Assembly: GCA_945864765.1 (NCBI GenBank)
Contig: CAMBDR010000307.1
Coordinates: forward strand, 1-6,022
Direction: 5' to 3'
Source of the DNA: Janthinobacterium lividum
GTDB lineage: Bacteria > Pseudomonadota > Gammaproteobacteria > Burkholderiales > Burkholderiaceae_D
DNA: 6,022 nucleotides
This document shows, in pieces, positions 1-5,768 of the stretch. Each line of letters starts with the position of its first letter. The first letter of the stretch is position 1. Position numbers and translations under genes: made by a program. The notes under the pieces were generated by a model that was given only the letters and a program-made list of their open reading frames with translations, was not told the origin of the DNA and did not search any database.

Positions 1-1
1 G

Positions 2-547
2 GGCTATGTCGAAATCATCAAAAATTATCCCGATATCGCACAGGCGCTGAGCTTGCCCAAAGTGACGCTGTATTTTGATGACGGACGGCGCTGGCTGCGC
101 AATCATCATACCGAAAAGTTTGACTTCATCGTCATGAATACCACCTACCACTGGCGCAGCAACGCCACCAATTTATTGTCACGGGAGTTTTTGGAATTAA
201 TCAAAAGCCATTTGAATCCGGGCGGCGTGGTCTACTACAACACCACCGATTCGCGCTATGTGGTGCATACGGCGGCGCATGTGTTCCCGCATGTAACGAT
301 GTACCGTAATTTCGTGGCCGCCAGTGATGCGCCATTCGATATGACACCAGAAGAAAAACGTGCCAACCTGTTGCAATTCAAATTGCCCGATGGTTCGCCC
401 CTGTTTGAGCGTGACGCCAAACATCGCGCCAAGTTGGAAGAATTGGTGAAGTATCGCTTTCCGGAATTGCATGAGAGCATTTTGAAAGAACCCGGTTTGA
501 TGGTGGTAACCGATGACAATATGGCAGTCGAATATAAACTGAAATGA
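2..547 (+). CDS. Spermidine synthase-like protein, C-terminal part (5' end outside window)
   Basis: The frame is open from base 2 to the TGA at 545-547 (181 residues), and no convincing start lies inside; a TTG at 53 falls in the middle of the domain, so the gene begins upstream. The fragment looks like the second half of a Rossmann-fold methyltransferase/aminopropyltransferase domain of the kind seen in spermidine synthases and in fused MFS-spermidine synthase proteins. It has an acidic loop VTLYFDDGRRWL (21-32), a strand FDFIVMN (40-46), a helix LLSREFLELI (58-67), the turn LNPGGVVYYNTT (71-82), and a C-terminal VTDDNMAVEYK (169-179). The canonical aminopropyltransferase motif with a catalytic Asp after the FDFIV strand is replaced by NTTYHW, so true spermidine synthesis is doubtful. 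The stop is seven bases before the adaptor gene, so co-transcription with the exporter is likely. Family assignment is fairly sure; the reaction is unknown. N-terminal membrane segments cannot be assessed. Confidence 0.8.
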   Translation, partial: GYVEIIKNYPDIAQALSLPKVTLYFDDGRRWLRNHHTEKFDFIVMNTTYHWRSNATNLLSREFLELIKSHLNPGGVVYYNTTDSRYVVHTAAHVFPHVTMYRNFVAASDAPFDMTPEEKRANLLQFKLPDGSPLFERDAKHRAKLEELVKYRFPELHESILKEPGLMVVTDDNMAVEYKLK

Positions 548-550
548 GGT
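545..550 (+). promoter_or_regulatory. Ribosome binding site supporting the GTG start at 555
   Basis: TGAGGT overlaps the stop codon of the preceding gene and lies four bases before the GTG at 555. It is the only Shine-Dalgarno-like match near the 5' end of the adaptor frame, and it supports both the GTG start and translational coupling to the upstream gene. Confidence 0.6.
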
Positions 551-554
551 AGAT

Positions 555-1793
555 GTGGCTGATCAAGATCTTGCGCGTTTAAAAATAGACCGAAGCAAAA
601 CCGGCTTACGTGTTTCGCGCCGTAAGCGTTGGCCGTGGGTGGTGGCGGTGCTGGTGCTGGCGGGCGCTAGCTGGCTGGGAATCCGTGCGCGCAATGCGGC
701 ACCGGAGGTGGAAACGGCGAATGTGCGGCTAAGCTACCCGGCACAAAGTTTAACGGTGTTAAATGCCACCGGTTATGCGGTGGCGCAGCGCAAGGCTTCG
801 CTCTCATCCAAGGCCACCGGGCGTTTGGAATGGTTGGGCGTGTTGGAGGGCAGCCGCGTGAAACAGGGTGAAGTCATCGCGCGCCTGGAAAACCGCGATG
901 TCAGTGCCAGTTTGCAGCAAGCCAGCGCGAATGTGCAAGTGGCGCAAGCCAACCTGGAGCAAGGCCAGGCCGAATTACTCGATGCCGAACGCGCCTTTAA
1001 CCGCTCTCAACAGTTATTGGCGCAAAAGTTTATTGCCAATGCCAGCCACGACATCGTAGAAGCGCGCCTCTCGCGGGCCAAAGCGGGCATTAGCAGCTTG
1101 CGTGCGGCCATTGTTGCGGCAAAGGCGAATCGTCAGGTGGCACAGGTGGCGCTGGAACAAACCGAAATCCACGCCCCGTTTGATGGCGTGATTTTGACCA
1201 AGAACGCCAATGTGGGCGACAATATCACGCCCTTTTCTTCCGCCGCCGATAGCAAGGGCGCGGTGGTGACGATTGCCGATATGGCGACGCTGGAAGTGGA
1301 AGCTGATGTGTCCGAGTCCTCGCTGGCCAAAATCAAGCCCGACCAACCTTGTGAAATCCAGTTTGATGCTTATCCCGACCTGCGTTTGGCGGGCGTGGTC
1401 TCACGCATGGTGCCTACGCTGGATCGTGCCAAGGCCACGCTATTGGTAAAAGTGCGTTTTGTCGATCATGACCCACGGGTGTTGCCGGACATGAGCGCCA
1501 AAGTGGCTTTTTTGAGCCGCAGCTTGACCCCGGCGGATAAACAGGCTTATATCAGCGTGCCTGCCAATGCCATTGCCCAGCGTGGCAAGCAAGCGATGGT
1601 GTTTGTGTTGCAGGGCGATAAAGTGCAGGCGGTTGCTGTCACCCCAGGCCGTAATGAAAATGAAACCGTGGAAGTGCAGGGCGCAAAGCTGAAAGTGGGC
1701 GACAAAGTGGTGCTCAAACCCGGCCCGGCATTGCAAGATGGCAGCGCGGTGCGTAGTAGCAACGCCAGTGCCAACGCCAAACCGGCGGCCTGA
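555..1793 (+). CDS. HlyD/MacA-type periplasmic adaptor of an ABC exporter
   Basis: The product (412 aa) is a membrane-fusion/periplasmic adaptor protein, which in this family links an inner-membrane transporter to an outer-membrane TolC-like channel. A basic cytoplasmic N-terminus (SRRKR, 21-25) precedes a single membrane anchor at about 27-43; no lipobox is seen. The first lipoyl half follows at about 80-112 (TGRLEWLGVLEGSRVKQGE), then an Ala/Gln-rich alpha-helical coiled-coil hairpin at about 114-200. The second lipoyl half is at about 203-222 (IHAPFDGVILTKNANVGD), the beta-barrel at about 236-320 and the membrane-proximal domain at about 330-395. The C-terminus is a low-complexity Ser/Asn/Ala tail. 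At the hairpin tip, R150 and L154 match the R and L of the TolC-contact RLS motif, but the Ser position is Ala161. The GTG start is chosen from the Shine-Dalgarno at 545-550 and the good N-terminus. It is immediately followed by the ATPase and permeases, so it acts with them and not with an RND pump. The family is certain; the substrate is unknown. Confidence 0.93.
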   Translation: MADQDLARLKIDRSKTGLRVSRRKRWPWVVAVLVLAGASWLGIRARNAAPEVETANVRLSYPAQSLTVLNATGYAVAQRKASLSSKATGRLEWLGVLEGSRVKQGEVIARLENRDVSASLQQASANVQVAQANLEQGQAELLDAERAFNRSQQLLAQKFIANASHDIVEARLSRAKAGISSLRAAIVAAKANRQVAQVALEQTEIHAPFDGVILTKNANVGDNITPFSSAADSKGAVVTIADMATLEVEADVSESSLAKIKPDQPCEIQFDAYPDLRLAGVVSRMVPTLDRAKATLLVKVRFVDHDPRVLPDMSAKVAFLSRSLTPADKQAYISVPANAIAQRGKQAMVFVLQGDKVQAVAVTPGRNENETVEVQGAKLKVGDKVVLKPGPALQDGSAVRSSNASANAKPAA

Positions 1794-1794
1794 T

Positions 1795-2580
1795 ATGGAA
1801 AACGCAGAAAGTCAGTCCGGCCAGACTCCCTTGGTAGAAATCCTGCATTTGGTTAAATCCTACCATCGCGGTGGGCAGCGGGTGGAAGTGTTGACCGATA
1901 TCAGCTTGAATATCGCAGCGGGCGATTTCACCGCCTTGATGGGGCCGTCCGGCTCGGGCAAGAGCACCTTGCTCAACCTGATTGCCGGTATTGATCAACC
2001 CGACAGCGGCATCTTGCGCATTGACGGGCTGGACATTACCCATTTATCGCAAACCGATTTGGCCGCATGGCGCGCGGCCAATGTGGGCTTTATTTTTCAG
2101 TTTTATAATCTGATGCCCGGTCTCACCGCCTATGAAAATGTCGAATTGCCGCTGTTATTAAGCAATCTGTCGCGCCGCGAACGGCGGGAGCGGGTGGAAA
2201 TGACGTTGGAAATGGTCAACCTGTCCGACCGTATGGATCACACCCCAAACGAACTTTCGGGCGGCCAGCAGCAACGGGTGGCGATTGCGCGTGCGATTGT
2301 GAGTGACCCGACCATTATCGTGGCCGATGAACCCACGGGCGACCTGGATCGTCACTCGGCTGAAGAAATTCTCGCCATGATGAACCGTTTGAATCGTGAA
2401 ATGGGTAAAACCATCATCATGGTCACGCATGACGCGCATGCCGCGCAGCAAGCGCGCAGCACCATCTACCTGGACAAGGGCGAGTTGCGCACATCTGCCT
2501 CTGCGCAGGCAGATGCACCCGTGCGCGCAGCCGGGCCCGCTACGCCTGCTGCGCCCACTGCGCAGAATCAGGGTGCATGA
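1795..2580 (+). CDS. ABC transporter ATP-binding protein, MacB/LolD type
   Basis: The product (261 aa) is the cytoplasmic ATPase that powers the exporter. All nucleotide-binding motifs are intact: Walker [10 protein letters not shown] (50-58), Q-loop Q102 in FIFQFYNL, signature LSGGQQQR (154-161), Walker B IIVADEP with catalytic Glu179, D-loop TGDLD (181-185) and switch His212 in VTHD. The sequence style ([23 protein letters not shown]) is that of the LolD/MacB/FtsE subfamily, which works with FtsX-type permeases. I chose ATG 1795, one base after the adaptor stop. An in-frame ATG at 1738 would add 19 residues with no homology to the family and overlap the adaptor by 56 bases. The Shine-Dalgarno is weak (GGCGG near 1784-1788), consistent with translational coupling. 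Residues 233-261 form an Ala/Pro-rich tail beyond the normal domain end. The 3' end overlaps the next gene by ATGA. Confidence 0.95.
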   Translation: MENAESQSGQTPLVEILHLVKSYHRGGQRVEVLTDISLNIAAGDFTALMGPSGSGKSTLLNLIAGIDQPDSGILRIDGLDITHLSQTDLAAWRAANVGFIFQFYNLMPGLTAYENVELPLLLSNLSRRERRERVEMTLEMVNLSDRMDHTPNELSGGQQQRVAIARAIVSDPTIIVADEPTGDLDRHSAEEILAMMNRLNREMGKTIIMVTHDAHAAQQARSTIYLDKGELRTSASAQADAPVRAAGPATPAAPTAQNQGA

Positions 2581-3737
2581 TGTATTTGCTCAAGCTGATC
2601 ACCAAAAACACCCTGCGCCACCCCTTGCGCACCACGCTCACGCTATTGGGTTTGGTGATCGCCATTTTTGCCTTTGGATTTTTGCAAACCGTGGTCAACG
2701 CCTGGTATGCCGGGGCCAATGCCGCTTCGGCCACCACCTTGGTCACGCGCAATGCCACCTCGCTGGTGTTTTCCTTGCCGATTTCGTATGGCGCAAAAAT
2801 TCGCGCGGTCGATGGGGTTGAAGGGGTGGGCAATGCCAACTGGTTTGGCGGTATTTATCAAGACCCAAAAAATTTCTTCGCCCAGTTTGCCATTTCCGGG
2901 GCCAGTTATTTGGATATCTACCCCGATTATTTACTGCCACCCGAACAGCGCGCCGCTTTTTTGCGCGACCGCAAGGGCTGTATCGTCGGGCGCAAATTGG
3001 CGGATCAATTTGGCTTTAAAGTGGGCGATGTGGTGCCTTTGCGCGGCACCATCTTTCCCGGTAATTGGGAATTTGTGGTGCGCGGCATTTACGATGGCAA
3101 ACAGCCCACCACCAATACCTCGCAATTCTTTTTCCATTGGGATTATCTGAACGAGACCTTGAGCAAAACCGCCAAGCGGCGCGCCAATTTTACGGGCGTG
3201 TTCGTGATTAAAATCAAGCATGCCAATGATGCGGCCAGCGTCTCCAATGAGGTCGATGCGCTGTTTAAAAATTCTTTGGCCGAAACTCTGACCGAAACCG
3301 AAAAAGCCTTTCAACTGGGCTTTGTCTCGATGTCGGAAGCGATTGTGGCGGCCATACGCGTGGTTTCGCTGGTGGTGATTGTGATTATTGTGGCGGTCAT
3401 GGCCAACACCATGGCCATGAGCGCGCGCGAGCGTATGGGTGAATACGCGACCCTCAAAGCGCTGGGTTTTGGGCCGGGTTTTTTGGCGGGCTTAATTTTG
3501 GGCGAATCGATCTTCTTATCCCTGGTGGGTGGCTTGATCGGTGTGATAGGCTTATTTCCGGCGGCCAAATTGTTCAGTTCAGCGGTGGGTACGGTGTTCC
3601 CGGTATTTGAGGTGGACCCCGAGACCGCTTTGTGGCAGATGGCGGCGGCACTGGGCATCGGGGTGTTAGCCGCCTTGCTGCCTACCGCGCGAGCAGTGCA
3701 AGTAAATATTGTGGAAGGGTTGCGCAGTATTGCTTAA
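2577..3737 (+). CDS. ABC transporter permease 1, FtsX/MacB family
   Basis: This inner-membrane permease (386 aa) has the FtsX/MacB layout of one N-terminal membrane segment, a large periplasmic domain and three C-terminal segments. The predicted segments are at about 20-40, 257-281, 302-326 and 351-373; the periplasmic part spans about 41-255. The family-typical cytoplasmic loop RERMGEYATLKALGF (284-298) follows the second segment and is expected to contact the ATPase. The C-terminal LPTARAVQVNIVEGLRSIA also fits the family, whose members often end in ...A.....I...LR. The ATG at 2577 overlaps the ATPase stop (ATGA); a second in-frame ATG at 2580 would remove one residue and is equally possible. 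The ATPase is a separate protein, unlike MacB, where it is fused to the permease. It probably pairs with the second permease as a heterodimer, which is inferred from adjacency and matching topology. Confidence 0.93.
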   Translation: MMYLLKLITKNTLRHPLRTTLTLLGLVIAIFAFGFLQTVVNAWYAGANAASATTLVTRNATSLVFSLPISYGAKIRAVDGVEGVGNANWFGGIYQDPKNFFAQFAISGASYLDIYPDYLLPPEQRAAFLRDRKGCIVGRKLADQFGFKVGDVVPLRGTIFPGNWEFVVRGIYDGKQPTTNTSQFFFHWDYLNETLSKTAKRRANFTGVFVIKIKHANDAASVSNEVDALFKNSLAETLTETEKAFQLGFVSMSEAIVAAIRVVSLVVIVIIVAVMANTMAMSARERMGEYATLKALGFGPGFLAGLILGESIFLSLVGGLIGVIGLFPAAKLFSSAVGTVFPVFEVDPETALWQMAAALGIGVLAALLPTARAVQVNIVEGLRSIA

Positions 3738-3753
3738 GCGCTCAGGGGCTTAA
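3734..3753 (+). other. Small inverted repeat across the permease 1 stop codon
   Basis: TTAAGC (3734-3739) and GCTTAA (3748-3753) are perfect complements with an 8-base loop. The self-complementary TGCGCA also occurs on either side (3721-3726 and 3765-3770) and could extend the fold. No T-run follows, so this is not an intrinsic terminator. It might be an mRNA stem between the two permease genes, or chance. Confidence 0.25.
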
Positions 3754-3782
3754 TCGATAAAGGCTGCGCATCAATCAAAATC

Positions 3783-4952
3783 ATGGCGATTCCATTTAAC
3801 TATATTGCAAAAAATCTGTGGGCGCGGCGCTTAACCACGCTACTCACCGCCTCTGGCCTGGCCCTGGTGGTCTTCGTGTTTGCCACCGTGCTGATGCTGG
3901 ACGCCGGTTTGCGCGCCACCCTGGTGACTACGGGTGAATACAATAACGTCATTATCATCCGCCGTTCGGCCGAAACCGAAGTGCAAAGCACCATCACGCG
4001 CAGCCAGGCCACGATTGCCGCCAGCCATGGTGCGGTGGCGTTTGATGGTGCGGGCCAACCATGGGTATCGAAAGAAACCGTGGTTTTGATTTCGCTCAAT
4101 AAACGCGGCAATGCCAAACCCTCGAATGTGGTGATACGCGGCGTAGCGGGTAGCGTGCTGGGTTTGCGGCCCCAGGTAAAATTAAGCGCTGGCCGCATGT
4201 TTCGGCCTGGTTCTTCTGAAATTATTGCCGGTGCCAGTATTGCGCGTCGTTTTGTGGGAGCAGGTTTGGGTGAGAAATTACGTTTTGGCCAGCGTGAATG
4301 GACGGTAGTGGGTTTGTTTGATGCCAACAACAGCGGTTTTGATTCCGAGATTTGGGGCGATGCCGAACAGTTATTGCAAGCGTTTCGACGACCGGTGTAT
4401 TCGGCCATGGTGGTGCGCCTGTCCGACCCGGCGCGCTTTGATGACTATAAGCGTGATATCGAAGCCGATCCACGGTTAAGCCTGGAAGCCAAGCGTGAGC
4501 AAGTGTTTTATAGCGATCAATCGCGCGCCCTGTCGTATTTCATCAAAATTTTGGGCACCGTGTTGTCGGCGGTGTTTTCGATTGGTGCCATGATTGGTGC
4601 GGCTATCACCATGTATGGTTCGGTGGCCAACCGGGTCGGCGAAATCGGCACCTTGCGCGCTTTGGGTTTTACGCAGTTCAATATTTTGCTGGCGTTTTTG
4701 ACCGAATCGATGTTGCTGGCCCTGGTCGGCGGCGCGCTCGGTTTGTTTTTTGCCTCATTTATGCAATTGTTTTCCTTTTCCACCACCAATTTCCAATCGT
4801 TTTCCGAATTGGCGTTTGGTTTTGAATTGAATCCCTTTATTGTGTTCAGTTCGATTGTGTTTTCTGTGGTGATGGGCATGGTGGGCGGTTTGTTGCCCGC
4901 CTGGCGCGCCGCGCGCTTAAAAATTGTGGATGCATTGCGGGAGGCGCATTAA
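3783..4952 (+). CDS. ABC transporter permease 2, FtsX/MacB family
   Basis: This is a second permease (389 aa) with the same architecture as its neighbour but clearly diverged in sequence. Membrane segments are predicted at about 19-39, 253-277, 299-326 and 351-373, with a periplasmic domain at about 40-250. The conserved cytoplasmic loop NRVGEIGTLRALGFT (283-297) and the C-terminal LPAWRAARLKIVDALREA (371-388) are typical of the family. The ATG at 3783 fits the first hydrophobic segment and the homologous start of permease 1, but no good Shine-Dalgarno lies within 15 bases; the nearest AAAGG (3759-3763) is 19 bases away, so initiation may be weak or leaderless-like. It lies 45 bases after permease 1 with no terminator between them, so it very probably belongs to the same operon. 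With the adaptor, ATPase and permease 1 it forms a MacA + split MacB-like exporter. The substrate is unknown. Confidence 0.93.
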   Translation: MAIPFNYIAKNLWARRLTTLLTASGLALVVFVFATVLMLDAGLRATLVTTGEYNNVIIIRRSAETEVQSTITRSQATIAASHGAVAFDGAGQPWVSKETVVLISLNKRGNAKPSNVVIRGVAGSVLGLRPQVKLSAGRMFRPGSSEIIAGASIARRFVGAGLGEKLRFGQREWTVVGLFDANNSGFDSEIWGDAEQLLQAFRRPVYSAMVVRLSDPARFDDYKRDIEADPRLSLEAKREQVFYSDQSRALSYFIKILGTVLSAVFSIGAMIGAAITMYGSVANRVGEIGTLRALGFTQFNILLAFLTESMLLALVGGALGLFFASFMQLFSFSTTNFQSFSELAFGFELNPFIVFSSIVFSVVMGMVGGLLPAWRAARLKIVDALREAH

Positions 4953-4980
4953 TACGGTGGTATCCTCATTACCTGGGTGA

Positions 4981-5010
4981 TTGGGTCTGATGACGTTGGG
5001 TCTGATGGCG
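4981..5010 (+). repeat. 15-bp imperfect tandem repeat in the leader of the cNMP-binding gene
   Basis: TTGGGTCTGATGACG (4981-4995) is followed directly by TTGGGTCTGATGGCG (4996-5010); they differ at one base. The pair lies between the permease 2 stop and the Shine-Dalgarno of the next gene. It may be a replication-slippage duplication or a pair of protein-binding half sites. I could not identify convincing -35 and -10 boxes in the 89-base gap. Confidence 0.75.
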
Positions 5011-5030
5011 TAGTGCTGCAAGTTCGATTG

Positions 5031-5036
5031 GGAGGT
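5031..5036 (+). promoter_or_regulatory. Strong Shine-Dalgarno for the cNMP-binding protein
   Basis: GGAGGT lies five bases before the ATG at 5042. It is the best Shine-Dalgarno match in the window and fixes the start of the small gene that follows. It contrasts with the weak sites of the exporter genes, suggesting that this protein is translated independently and more strongly. Confidence 0.85.
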
Positions 5037-5041
5037 GGCAA

Positions 5042-5497
5042 ATGGCAAGTAAAATTGGCGATTTATTGGACGGCTTGGAGTTATTTCGTGAATTTGCCTA
5101 TCCTGAGCTGGAAATCATTGGGCGTTACCTGACGCTGGAAGACGCAGAAGAAGGTAAAGTGATTTTTAAAGAAGGCGACCCCGGCAATTTTATGATGATT
5201 TTGACGGAGGGGCGGGTCAATATCTTGAAACATAGCGACGAAGGTGAACAATTATTAGCCTGTGAAGTGCCGGGCCGGGTGATTGGTGAAATGGCTTTGC
5301 TCGATCATGAGCGCCGTTCAGCAACTTGCGTCGCCGACATTGATTGTGAAATGTTGACCTTTACACAGACCAATTTGAAGCGACTGGCGAATGATAATCC
5401 GGCAGTGGCTTATCATTTTATGTATTCTTTGGCCGGATTGATATCGCGCCGACTACGTCGCACTTCTGGCATTGTGGCGGACTTTTTGGGACATTGA
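5042..5497 (+). CDS. Stand-alone cyclic nucleotide-binding domain protein
   Basis: The product (151 aa, soluble) is essentially a single cNMP-binding (CAP-like) domain with flanking helices. A leading helix, LLDGLELFREFAYPELEIIG (8-27), precedes the beta-roll with KVIFKEGDPGNFMMILTEGRV (39-59). The phosphate-binding cassette IGEMALLDHERRSATCVA (81-98) follows, with Glu83 and Arg92 in the places that in CAP/PKA-type domains bind the ribose 2'-OH and cyclic phosphate. A C-terminal helical part ends in SRRLRRTSGIVADFLG. There is no helix-turn-helix, kinase, cyclase or membrane domain, so it is not a Crp/Fnr transcription factor. It more likely senses cAMP or cGMP and acts by binding a partner, which cannot be identified here. 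It lies 89 bases after permease 2, so co-transcription is possible, and its unit ends at the terminator at 5632-5659. Domain identity is firm; function is unknown. Confidence 0.92.
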   Translation: MASKIGDLLDGLELFREFAYPELEIIGRYLTLEDAEEGKVIFKEGDPGNFMMILTEGRVNILKHSDEGEQLLACEVPGRVIGEMALLDHERRSATCVADIDCEMLTFTQTNLKRLANDNPAVAYHFMYSLAGLISRRLRRTSGIVADFLGH

Positions 5498-5508
5498 TGC
5501 GCCAGGGA

Positions 5509-5541
5509 ATTGCCGCATTACAAGATATGCTCTACGGCAAT
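5509..5541 (+). other. Possible hairpin in the 3' untranslated region
   Basis: ATTGCCG (5509-5515) and CGGCAAT (5535-5541) are perfect complements around a 19-base loop, 11 bases after the cNMP-binding gene stop. No T-run follows, so it is not a terminator by itself. It could protect the 3' end of the mRNA, or be chance. The rest of 5498-5631 shows no convincing gene or promoter. Confidence 0.3.
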
Positions 5542-5631
5542 ATGTGGTATATGAAATGATGAGTGGATTTCGTGGTTGCCATGTGGCATCATTCACCTGT
5601 CTCCACTATTCTCTCTCCAAGAAATAGTATT

Positions 5632-5659
5632 AAGCCCACCAAGTAGTGGGCTTTTTTTT
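5632..5659 (+). terminator. Rho-independent terminator of the exporter/cNMP unit
   Basis: AAGCCCAC (5632-5639) pairs perfectly with GTGGGCTT (5646-5653) around a 6-base loop, and a run of eight Ts (5652-5659) follows. This is a textbook intrinsic terminator on the + strand. It lies about 134 bases after the stop of the cNMP-binding gene and about 110 bases before the next start, so it separates two transcription units. Confidence 0.9.
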
Positions 5660-5660
5660 A

Positions 5661-5697
5661 TCCCGGTTTTTTATCGGTGCCCGCCGGGAGAATTTTT
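5661..5697 (+). terminator. Weak second hairpin with T-run, possible backup terminator
   Basis: TCCCGG (5661-5666) can pair with CCGGGA (5684-5689) around a 17-base loop, and five Ts occur at 5693-5697. The stem is short and the loop long, so alone it would be a poor terminator. It could back up the strong terminator just upstream, or be part of the leader of the next gene. Confidence 0.3.
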
Positions 5698-5755
5698 CGA
5701 CGCCGCAAGCCCTTACAACCAGAGCTGCCGGGCAATGCCCCATGCTTGCTGAAAC

Positions 5756-5761
5756 AGGTGA
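5756..5761 (+). promoter_or_regulatory. Ribosome binding site of the CIS tape-measure-like gene
   Basis: AGGTGA lies seven bases before the ATG at 5769 and supports that start over the in-frame ATG at 5784. No convincing promoter boxes were found between the terminator at 5659 and this site, although one is expected here if the gene heads its own unit. Confidence 0.65.
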
Positions 5762-5768
5762 AAAAGAT

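Noticed and set aside
1738..1794. Earlier in-frame ATG for the ABC ATPase
   Set aside because: It would overlap the adaptor gene by 56 bases and add 19 residues unlike any family N-terminus; ATG 1795 sits directly after the adaptor stop.
2396..2821. Forward 141-codon frame spanning the ATPase/permease junction
   Set aside because: It overlaps the ends of two well-supported genes in another frame and the product is His/Arg/Pro-rich without family features.
3800..4408. Antisense open frame of 202 codons within permease 2
   Set aside because: It lies entirely opposite a confidently identified permease. Its translation is rich in Arg, Pro, Ser and Thr with no recognisable domain, typical of an antisense shadow in GC-rich DNA.
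4953..5030. Promoter for the cNMP-binding gene
   Set aside because: TATCCT at 4961-4966 resembles a -10 box, but no -35 match occurs at a suitable distance, so I do not call it.
5556..5627. 23-codon open frame ending just before the terminator
   Set aside because: It has no Shine-Dalgarno at the right distance, no recognisable sequence, and lies in the 3' untranslated stretch; length is within chance expectation.
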